Position numbers and translations under genes: made by a program. DNA of 64,000 nucleotides from Hirundichthys speculiger (taxonomy: Eukaryota; Chordata; Actinopteri; Beloniformes; Exocoetidae): the NCBI GenBank assembly GCA_018398805.1, contig JAGFBZ010000814.1:1798001-1862000 (forward strand), written 5' to 3'. How positions within the stretch are numbered: position 1 is the first letter of the stretch; every line of letters begins with the position of its first letter. Below are positions 46,832-55,990 of the stretch, piece by piece. The notes beneath the pieces are model-generated. The model ran no database searches. It was not told the DNA's origin and saw nothing but the letters and a program-made list of their open reading frames with translations.

Positions 46832-47167
46832 GAAATGTTCTGCTGCCATATGAACTAAAGTGCCATAACATAACACTTGTAACATCACCACTTGTCAGTA
46901 ACACATAATTAGTGTAAATCTCATCATAAAAAAGTAAAATACAATAAAGCTCATGGCCACTGCCAGGGCATTAAAGTATTCCTGTTTTTATGGAAAACAG
47001 AAAAAAAAGTCTACAAACAAAATCCAACAAAATGATTGTGGCTCAGCACAATAAGAACATTAAAACAGGCAATATCTGAGGTAACAGCAGAAACTTTTAA
47101 CAGGGAGTTTAACTTGGCAGTGGTTAAAAATAACCTTGTTTCTGTTGAATCCTCTGTCTGGGAGAAC
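46829..47167. mobile_element. Internal fragment of the 27.3-kb hAT family
   Basis: About 340 bases match 27424-27783 in the same orientation at high similarity. Shared words include GAAATGTTCTGCTGCCATAT, AAAATCCAACAAAATGATTG and GTAACAGCAGAAACTTTTAA. Neither terminal repeat is present. The left edge lies at a TA microsatellite, and the right edge diverges in a T/A run near 47167. It is either a truncated copy or the middle of a recombinant element continuing to 47661. Confidence 0.82.
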
Positions 47168-47661
47168 TTTTTTAAAAAAGTTTTTAAAAAGCACATCAGG
47201 TGCGCCAAGACGCACAACTGGTAACAACTGGATCTTACGCAGGTAAGATCTGGATTTAGGGAGGTGGAAGATTGTGTTCTGTTAACTGTTAACTGTTTTC
47301 ACTCCCTTGTCGGTGTATTCAACAGCAAAACCAAAATGCTACCACACCGGTGATTAAAAAAAGTTTTTCCCAATTTCTCCGCTACCGCTGGCCATGCCTG
47401 CTTGTTTTTTTTTCTTTTTCTGCGTCGATGAGCTGCAGCCAACCGTCCAAAGTGTGATAGGCTGGTCACTGTGAGTGAGCGGAGGCGAGTGGACATTGAT
47501 ATGCAGTAGCATGCCTGTTGTCTAAAAGGCACGCACGCTCACGTGCAAGTCCAATGCAAAGTTATCGGAACATAAATACCGCGGGACATAAAAGCGCCCC
47601 CGTGTCCCGTGCAGGTTGTACCGAACCGTACCGTATTTTACCGAGTACTGTTGCATCCCTA
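47168..47661. mobile_element. hAT-like right end with internal part
   Basis: The segment ends in a reverse-complement terminal word TAGGGATGCAACAGTACTC at 47661. The subterminal CGGTAC/GTACCG words (about 47615-47645) are of the type seen at hAT ends. The inner part carries the 102-base block (47413-47514) that recurs at 48313-48414. No matching left end is present, so it is a partial or recombined copy. A small hairpin GATCTTAC-GCAG-GTAAGATC lies at about 47231-47250. Confidence 0.6.
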
Positions 47662-47695
47662 ATATATATATATATATATATACATATATATATTA
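47661..47695. repeat. (TA)n between two facing hAT-like ends
   Basis: TA repeat with one TACATA interruption separates the hAT-like end at 47661 from the next at 47694. Confidence 0.9.
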
Positions 47696-47810
47696 GGTTT
47701 GCACAGTACAACGGTACAGGTGGCTCATGGTACGGTCCGTACCTCAGTTTTTGTGTCACGGTTTCTGTACGGATTCTTCAAGTGTATAAAGTGACAATTC
47801 ATTTCTGTAA
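47694..47810. mobile_element. hAT-like left end fragment
   Basis: It begins TAGGTTTGCACAGTACAACG and continues with GGTACGGTCCGTACC and CACGGTTTCTGTACGG, a subterminal GTAC-rich pattern like that of the preceding end. It breaks off at about 47810, where another repeat starts. The opposite end was not found. Confidence 0.5.
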
Positions 47811-47818
47811 AATGATTT

Positions 47819-48311
47819 ACAGTGGTACCTTTACTTACAAAATTAATTGGTTCTGGAAGTAGTTTGGGTGGCAGCATGGTGGCTTAGTGGTTAGCACTGT
47901 TGCCTCATAGCTAGAAGGTTCCTGGTTCGAACCTCGGGAGGGGCCTTTCTGTGTGGAGTTTGCATGTTTTCCCCGTGCTTGTGCGGGTTTCCTCTGGGTA
48001 CTCTGGCTTCTGTCCAAAGACATGCAGTGTGAGTGGTTGTTTGTCTACATGTGGCCCTGCGATGGACTGGCGACCTGTCCAGGGTGTACCCCTGCCTTTT
48101 GCCCATAGACGGCTGGGATAGGCTCCAGCAGATCTCCGTGAGCGTTCGGAGAATGAAACGGGTATAGATAATGGATGGATGGAAGTAGTTTCGTAACCTG
48201 AAAATTTTGTAAGTAGAGACGTGTTTTCCATGTAAATGCCCTAATCGTTCCAAGCCTGAAATTTCTTTCGTAACAAGGGGCAATATTTTCCCGTTGAGGC
48301 GTTTCGTAACC
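47819..48311. repeat. Older 'CAGTGGTACC' repeat, split by a SINE
   Basis: The two halves 47819-47865 and 48181-48311 read as one repeat once the SINE and one copy of its target duplication are removed. The sequence runs from CAGTGGTACCTTTACTTAC through 'TTGGTTCTGGAAGTAGTTT' and 'GTAACCTGAAAATTTTGTAA'. Similar sequence is common in fish genomes. I cannot assign a class. A TA before CAGTGG suggests a Tc1/mariner-type end. Confidence 0.6.
47866..48180 (+). mobile_element. tRNA-derived SINE, full length with target duplication
   Basis: The 315-bp SINE starts GGGTGGCAGCATGG. Its polymerase III promoter has an A-box TGGCTTAGTGG at 47880-47890 and a B-box GGTTCGAACCT at 47924-47934. The body contains the fish-typical 'TTTCTGTGTGGAGTTTGCAT' and 'GGCGACCTGTCCAGGGTGTA'. 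The tail is (ATGG)n. Both sides carry GGAAGTAGTTT (47855-47865 and 48181-48191), an 11-base perfect target duplication, the outer GG of which overlaps the tail register. SINEs of this kind are copied by a partner LINE's reverse transcriptase. The 198-codon minus-strand frame crossing it is an accident of SINE sequence. Confidence 0.93.
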
Positions 48312-48312
48312 T

Positions 48313-48414
48313 TTATTTCCTGCTTCGATGAGCTGCAGGCAACTGGCCAAAGTGTGATAGGTTGGTCACTTTGAGTAAGTGGAGGCGAGTGGACATTGAC
48401 ATGCAGTAGCATGC
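48313..48414. repeat. 102-base block duplicated from 47413-47514
   Basis: Shared words are TCGATGAGCTGCAG, CCAAAGTGTGATAGG, GGAGGCGAGTGGACATTGA and ATGCAGTAGCATGC. The two copies start exactly 900 bases apart and run in the same direction. In both places the block is followed within a few bases by other repeat DNA. It is probably part of a hAT-like element body present twice. Confidence 0.85.
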
Positions 48415-48420
48415 AATATA

Positions 48421-48470
<50 letters not shown>
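48415..48470. repeat. (TA)n microsatellite
   Basis: About 55 bases of TA with one TATGTA interruption. At its end the sequence CAGTGATCCCTTGCC begins. This resembles the end of a known fish TA-inserting element, but only a short match is seen. Confidence 0.93.
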
Positions 48471-48473
<3 letters not shown>

Positions 48474-51400
48474 TGATCCCTTGCCACTTTCTTTTTTTCC
48501 CCACAGTTTACAATCTGTCAATCTGTACCCACATTTATGCCAAAGCAGCTACCAGAAAAAGTGTGACTGTTTTGTTGCCATCTCGTTCTTAGTACTCAGA
48601 AGCCTGTAGAGCAGAAAATGAGCCTAATGATTTCACATTATGATTTTATGGGGTAAATCACATCAATTGGCACTTGGGTCTCTCTTTCTCATCAAGTAAC
48701 AAAATGATGCATGATGAAAGAAAAGAACTTGACAGGTCAAACCCGGACTCCTCTGTGTAACACCAGAAGAGATCAGGTGTTTCTATGTATATGATAAAAG
48801 CCTCATGGTGCAACACTCCAAGAAAACCGTTAAGAGCAGTCCGGAGCACAGACACAAGAAAGCAGCACCTGCACACACACAAAAACAGACATGAACACAC
48901 ACAATTTTGTTTAGGTCTGCGTGACATCTGCGCTGTAAGACTAGTTTGCAGGAAACACTATTATTGTTGCTCATGTGTTTGCCTGTTCAGACCCTGCAGG
49001 GATTGAGGCCACCTCACTACTGAGCAGTGCTGCATGTGTCTGTGCATGTAAGACATGCCCTGTACATGCATGGACAGCCAGCATCTCATGCTTCAGTGAG
49101 TCTACTGGCGGGCCCTGGGCTGGGAGGGCTCCCTTGAGCCAACTTTTAGAGTTAAAGTGCCACATTCTTGGATTCAGACTCTGCAACTTATACATCTGAA
49201 CATGCATAGAAAATATGTGGAAACACACATATGGTGGCTTAAATAACTTAATGGCCACAACAACAGGCATACATACATTTTCTCTCTTGTGACTGTCCAT
49301 CTTATTCTCATTCCCAAACACAGGGATCGCATATAGTTTAAAACAATGTCAATAGATTTTGGGGACAAACACAAGTCTTCTGTGAATGTCAAAAAAAAAA
49401 AAGTATTTACAGGAATTATATATACAGAGAATAATATATTTTAAGAAGCACACATTTAAAAGAAATTTACTGTAATGAATAGTCTTTTGCTAAAGCACAG
49501 CACACGAAGGAGTGATTCCAAATTTCCATTGATCCTATCAACAAATTAAGCAAAGTTCCCCAAATGTTAGAATATACCTTTCAACAGGAATTGGTTACGT
49601 GCTCTCACTTGCATGCATGTTTTTCTGTAGAACTACAAAGCTTCTTCAGAAATATTCTAACATCTTTGTGGTGTCTAAATTCCTATTTACATGACTCTTA
49701 ACATAGTATTGGTGTGGTGTAAGTAGCACTCTGAGTGACAGAAAGGAAGAGCACCAGGGTTAACAAGTGCATGGCAACAGTCCTCTGCGCAAAGGCTTGT
49801 CACTCACAAAAAGAGAACCCAAACTGTTGAGTAGCCTATAATGTATCAAGATAATGTGAAATGTGACTGTCAAGCTTTAGGAGCTCTGAAGGCCACAAGT
49901 TTAGCAACTTTGTCCGCTTTACCCTGCCTGGTACATTCCTCTCTGGTGTGGTAGACGTGGGGCTGTTGCTCACACACTGGGGTTGTGTCTGGATTTCATC
50001 ACCACCAAACAATCCTGCTCCCAATTAACTCACATCAAGAGGTAAGTGAGGCAAGTTCTCTTTAAACTGAGACTTGTCACATTCAGTATTTAAGTACTGG
50101 TACTGAAAAAGGAGTGACAGGGGTTGGGGTACATCAGGACATATTAACATGAGTTAAATTCACTGGTTTGTCTTACAGGCAGTTGGTTTAGGCTTGATGA
50201 TGATTAGTATGTACATAGAGTGTTTAGAGAGTAAATCTGGAATCAGAACATGTGGCTACTGGGATTACCCAGCATCTGCTCACAGGTTAGCAGGTCTTAA
50301 CCAGGTGTTTTGTGCAATGGCAGGCTTCAAAAACCAGCTACATTTGCCTTTTTCTTCACTGTAGCGTTTGTGGATTACACGCACAGCCAGTGAGCGCTAA
50401 TTGGATCAATTGTTGCAGTCCAAAAATGTGTAGGAGCTAGATTTGAAGCTCCTAAAATTTACAAGCCAAAAAAGTTTTTCCTTTGCATGATGCTGTCTCA
50501 ACTGAAAACAAAGGGATAATAACAGAAAGAAGAAAAATATTGACAAATATCCTCAGTAATGTATGATTGCAGATCTCCATTCATTTATTGCCTCAGTCCC
50601 CCTTACCGCCACCCCACCTCTTTCCCCCACGTTACAGCCATTTACCTAATTGGATAAAACGACTCCTGGATGTATGCCAAAGGGGTTTTATAGGCCGTGT
50701 TTGTGATTCAGATGTTTGATTATAAGCTCTCTTTGATAATTACTCCCAGTTTGCTACCAGCCAGTCGGGCCCACTCTCTTTATCGCTTCCTCGCTGTGCG
50801 GTTAGCAGCAGTTGTGTGTTCCTAAAATCAACCACCGGGTTGTAAAAGGTACCGCAGCATGCCTTCTGGGCCCAACATCATAGGCGTGTTTTGTGCCCAG
50901 TTTACCGAGGTTAATTATCCCTAATTCGAGGTAATGGTGTGATCAAGTGTGCGCTATTATCACAGATCCCCACTCACCCTCCTCTTCAAAACTGCTGGTT
51001 CTTCAAAGGTTAGCATTCCCTAGCTTTGTTGGGCTTCTGCTGATTGGCTTCCAGTTCCAGTTCCCCCATACCAACAAACCCTGTCTTTTATACCCATCTG
51101 TTCCTTGTAGCTTGGACCACTTTACATTCACATCTGTCTGAAACACAGTTAATCCATCAAGGATTCATGATTGTAAGCGAGAGAGATAGCTAGCTTCACC
51201 TGAACTAGCCCTGAGGGGTCCTTGAAGCTGATGTGGTTATCAGTGCACTGAGAGGGAAGGAGACATAATCAATTCTTTGGCTCATGGGGCTCTTTCATCG
51301 ACCTTCCAGTTCTGAAAGAGTCTTTCCTGTAGTCTGACCCTAGATTGTATTATGGCCGGTCCCTCCAGCACTGCTGATATGGCCCAGCTTCATTAGGTCT

Positions 51401-52051
51401 TGTCTGCATGCCTAAGCTTATGTTAGGTTTCACCTCTGTACCCACAAGGCAGCTCTTGCAGGTAAAGACCCAAAGGACACCCTGAAAAGTTGGAAAATGC
51501 TGCACCATTTTTCCACTTTTGTAGCAGTGTGCTGGAAAGCCTGGATGTATTTCTTTCCAAATGATGCTTATTTCAGACTTACTCCTCCCATACGTTGAAC
51601 AGTTTTGTGCACATGTAAATAAGTTAGATGTTTTTCCTTTTTGTTTAAATTTTCAAGCCGGAACTGTGGAGTAAATGTTCAGTTCTAGAATAGCAAAAAA
51701 AAAAAAAGAAAAGTACGTTATGGTAGTTACAAAAACAGACAAAAAAGTAGACAAAAAGAAGGATAATGTCTGCTACATTTTTTTTCTTTTCAGTCTTTCT
51801 ATCACTCTTTAAAATGCATTCTTTGATGTGTTCATCTTGGATGCTTTTTTGTGTTCTTCACTTTCTGGCACATTGGCATGTATGCATGCATATACACACA
51901 CACTTAAATACACGCATAGCATCAGTGATTACCATTGTTGTAATCCTTTTATTTTATTTCCCTTCCTATAGTTGCCTGCTCTTTGGCAGCCTGCATGCAA
52001 ATGTGGTGGGTAATGAGGAGAAAAAGGCACTGAAAGAACAGAGGAGAGAAA
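48471..52051. other. Gene-free region
   Basis: No gene was found. The block 50640-50945 stands out as non-repetitive, balanced in composition and rich in TAAT and TTTAT words. It is a conserved non-coding candidate, described under findings. Simple tracts are few. Confidence 0.5.
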
Positions 52052-52076
52052 GGGGGGGTGGGGGGGGGGTGGTGGG
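52052..52076 (+). other. G-quadruplex-prone G tract
   Basis: Runs of 7, 10, 2 and 3 G separated by single T bases. The 10-G run can itself supply two tracts, so an intramolecular quadruplex is possible. Confidence 0.8.
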
Positions 52077-55000
52077 TAGTAGAGATGGAGACAATTTCTG
52101 TGCTTGTGAACAATCAAAAGAGCAGCACACTCCCATTCTTTGTACTTTTCTTTGGCTTTTGTGTGTGTTCATGTGTGTGGTGTGTCGGTGGGTGGGAAGG
52201 GGGACTGGTGCTGTCATGTGTCTGACAGATATTGAAGATAATTGTCCGCTTTCTTCGTCTTGCTTGTATAATTCCACTTCTGCTGCAGCTTGAACAACGC
52301 TCACCTGGGCAGAAGAGGAGGGTAAGGACACAGGAGGGAGTTGCAGAGAGTGGGGGTTGGTATGTTTGGTAAGAGGAGTATACTTTACTCACTGCTGTTT
52401 GTGAAATCTGTTTTACAGTCAGAGTGGATGGTGGCTTTTTTTATTATTTATTTTACTCTGCTTAAGGTGTTCTGGTGTACAGAATACTGATAGCTTCCAG
52501 GATGTAGAAGATCAGTTATAAAATATTGGCATGTAAGCTGTCCTTAGAAAGTTTGCCAAGTCTGTATGTTTTTAGTGAGCAAAAAGAGTCCCCTGGGCTG
52601 CAGGAGGAAGGTTGATGGCAAAGTTGTCGCAAAGTAAACCCAAGATGCTGAACAGGTGTATATTTTGGTGGAATACATTTGAATGATAAAAACCCAGGAG
52701 AGAAATATCCTGGCATCTTCAATCCTGGATGGAAGGCATCAACTATTAATGAGTTGGAGGGATTCGGATTTCCAGGGCTGCTTCTGGCTGCGTATAGGAA
52801 CCCTGTACAAAATGTTGGCTCTGGGGGACAAAAGGGTTCAGGTGACTTTCTGTCCTGGAATTGTTAGTGATGGTAAAGAGTTCATGCTAAACACTCCACA
52901 CACTGGAAGATTTTAGCTCTACCTGTCTTTAAGGAGAGGGTATAGGAGACGACAGGTAAAATATATTGTGGACATACATATACAGACAAAAAAAAAAGGA
53001 CTGACTCTATGTAATTATGACTCATACATTGTGTTTTTTTTTTGCCCTTTTTGGGTAAGCAAGTGGCACCTGCAATGTATTCATGCTAACACTTAAAAAA
53101 GAAAAAGGCTATAAAATAGTTGGACCGATGATTGCCTGCATCACTAAAAATGCAGCATTACTTGATTAAAGATACATATCAGCATCTCAGTCAACTTGCT
53201 GAAATAGACCTATCTGATGCAAGAGCCAATTGAACCCCCCCCCCCCATGTGCTTTTGCTAAAAAAAAAAAAAAAAAAAGGGGAGGGGGGGTTGAAGTCAG
53301 ACCCTGCATCTGTTGTTTTTTCTTGAGTTGTAATTATGAATGGGCTGAAGGCTGACTGCAGCCTCACTTCTTCTCTTCCCTCCTTCTCCTTTCAGCCTAG
53401 TCTTCTTCACCATTCTCACTGACCTCTCCTTTTTCAGGAGATGCTGAAAACATTAGAATATGCAGCCAAATCAAACAATCGTGGGTCCCATTGCTTAGCA
53501 GCGTCTAGGAAGTTTGGGCTTACCTCCAAACCTGTGGTCACTGGAAATACTGGTGAATGCTGGGATAATACTAGGCTTTAACAGAACCAGGACTCTCACC
53601 CCTTCCGCCCTCTTGTTTGGGTATACGGACACATACCCATGTATTTATAGAGACAGACAACAGATGCACAATAGGAAGTTAGCCCTGGTGGCTCATCTCT
53701 GAGTCTGACAGTGTATTGTTGAGATCAGATGCAACAGCAGATGTAGAAGCGTGTTTGTTACCAAAACACCATAATTAGACACGTCAAACCTTCCCCGAGA
53801 CCTATGATGATGAATTTCTTTGGCTTGTGCTTTCAGTTCCAAGGTGAGGTCATTTGTCCACAATGAGGTCACACTGTGATTTTTGTACTGTATGAGGTGA
53901 TTCAAGCTGGTGTCCAGGACTCCATTCAATCAATGGGTTGCAAGTTCATCCTTTAATTACTGCAGCGGGCGCCCCTCACCTTCTCTCGGCAACTTATCAA
54001 TAACACACTTCCACCTCTTCCCCAGGAGCCATAAATCTTTGGTGCTGAGACTCCTTCATTTTCTGAGTAAACTACCTAGAGGAAGCTTGGATGCATGTGT
54101 TAACAATCGATGACAGGTGACCTCTCCTTTCCCCCCCCTCCTGCCATCCGAGCCCATTTTAGTGTAAATTGGACAAAAAACAAAAGCAAAAAACTGTTCT
54201 TTTTTTTTTTTTGCTGTCCCAATTAACAACATTGCCATGTGCTTTCATTCATGTTATTTGTCCTGTCTTTGTTTGTCGTTATGATGCCCTTTCTCCTATT
54301 TTCATCCTCTCTCCACACCCCTTTCTGTGTCGGAGAGCTAGGATTATTTCTTGAACAGGAAGGGAAATAATCTGTAGGCTATAAATGAAGGGTTTTGGAA
54401 GATGGAGAACTTTTTTTCTTAACTAATGGTTGCAGGGAGGGCAGAACACAGCTGCATTTACCATTGAGCTTATTGGAAGGTGAGGTATCCACAAGAAAAT
54501 GTATATGGCTGAAAAAAAATAAAGTCCATCCGAAGCACTTGGTCATTGTCATAAACATGTTGTGTCTACCTCAACAACAATAGGGAGTACAGGCTCCTTC
54601 TCTGAGAGCAAAGGTTATATTTGAGGGACTTTTTGGCATTGAGAGAAACTGGAAGTTAACAGTGACAATCTGGATTATATAGATAAAGAAAGCTGTGGCA
54701 AGAAAGGGCAGTATTAGTTATGTGTACAAGTAGAGAGCTGGCTAAAAAGAGCAACAAGGCTTCCTCTCTTCTATTTTATCTCAAAGCCACAGCTGGAGAA
54801 ACTTGACATAAAGGGAAAAAAGAACTGGGCCTGTCATGATACTGCATATGAATTCATGTGCATGCACATTTGTGCATATGTGTCACCATACAGACACACT
54901 TGACTTTAAGAGTAGGGTGGAGGGTTCATTTACTGTACTCTTTTTTTCTTCCCTACACCCCCTCCCCCCCGCCCCCAAGAAAAACAAAACATAAAAAAAC

Positions 55001-55790
55001 AAAATAACAAAAATAAAAATAAAACAGTGCTGAACGATGAACTTATACAGGTTTTTATCATTTCAACAGCTGGGTGAGACCTGTAGTAGCAGTGCCGTTA
55101 CCTGCTCATCCCATGCTCTCTCCTCACTGTATTGCAGTAAAAGTGCTCCTTAGGTTCAGTTTTCAAGGCGATAGAGAGCTACAATGAGCAAGTATATCCT
55201 AAATATCAGATCAAGGCAACTTTTTACCACTGAAGTTTTTTTTTTTTTATTTTTACAGGTAAAAGATGACATTATTGGAAGTCATACAGCGGATGTAGTG
55301 ATGGAATGGAAAAAATATTTTAGACCATTACATCCTTTTCAACTCTAGGATGGCTCTGGGGTAAATAAATAAAGAAATGAGTGAACATTAAAAAAAAAAA
55401 GAAGAAGAAATTTTTTGGTTTGGATTCTGTAATTGGATTTTGCATAATGTTATGTTTTACACCTTAAACCCACCATATTATCCTCTTAAAATTAACTCAA
55501 CACAATTCAGTTAACTCATGAAGTATGGAACTGATGCATGGTGTCATAATGTTATTATTTTTCTATGTTTTTTTGCCTGCTGAAAAAAAAAGGTAATGTG
55601 AAGGACATAAAGTTCTCAGCTCCAGCATGAGAACCAGAGACTGAGGAATAACAGGGAAGACGTGGTTAACTTCAGTTATGTCATTCATGAGGGTGAACAA
55701 CGGTCACCTGCACCTAGGCAGATGATGTCCCCCATAACAGTAACAAGTCCCGTTTGTGGCAGCCACCTTCCGTAGTTCAATGTTCTTGGG
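52077..55790. other. Gene-free region with homopolymer tracts
   Basis: No gene was found. It includes C12, A19 and G-rich runs at 53233-53292, a C-rich tract at 54957-54977 and A/T tracts near 54200, 55238 and 55390. The open frames are short and overlap on both strands. Confidence 0.5.
53233..53292. repeat. C-run / A-run / G-run cluster able to fold back
   Basis: AAC12 at 53233-53246 faces G7TT at 53284-53292 across a loop that includes A19. Simple-sequence pairing of AACCCCCCC with GGGGGGGTT is possible. Length errors are likely here. Confidence 0.8.
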
Positions 55791-55990
55791 GAAACTGTGG
55801 GCCAAGTAATAGAGTGGGTTGTGCTTTAATCATAAGGTTTACAGTTTGATCCCCAGCTCTTCCGTGTTGAAATGTCAGTGAGCAAGACACTGAAGCTCAT
55901 GTGACAAATACTAGCAAAGCACCACATGAGGGAGGTCAGCCACCTTGAAGTGTGAATCTGTGTGAACCTGATGAAGGCTGTGGAGACCTC
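55791..55990 (+). mobile_element. Worn tRNA-derived SINE
   Basis: A degenerate B-box AGTTTGATCCC at about 55846 is followed by 'CAGCTCTTCCGTG', 'GTCAGTGAGCAAGACACTGA' and 'GTGTGAATCTGTGTGAA'. This is the order found in a common teleost SINE whose body reads GAGCAAGACACTGAACC. The A-box side (GGGCCAAGTAATAGAGTGG) is eroded. No tail or target duplication was found. An old, inactive copy. Confidence 0.65.

Noticed and set aside
46575..46904. Frames of about 80-110 codons on both strands
   Set aside because: They are made of microsatellite translation and have no independent coding signal.
47891..48487. The longest open frame in the window (198 codons, minus strand)
   Set aside because: It crosses a SINE, its target duplication, an older repeat and a TA microsatellite (poly-Tyr/Ile start). 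Part of it reads SINE sequence backwards, so it is a chance frame.
48471..48520. A full TA-inserting transposon starting CAGTGATCCCT
   Set aside because: Only about the first 15-30 bases resemble a known end and no opposite end was found. It may be chance beside the TA repeat.
51766..52293. 175-codon plus-strand frame with hydrophobic start
   Set aside because: It begins in a T-rich tract, passes through CA-rich and G-rich low-complexity DNA, and overlaps frames on the other strand. No domain is seen. The good acceptor near 51970 has no partnered coding signal.
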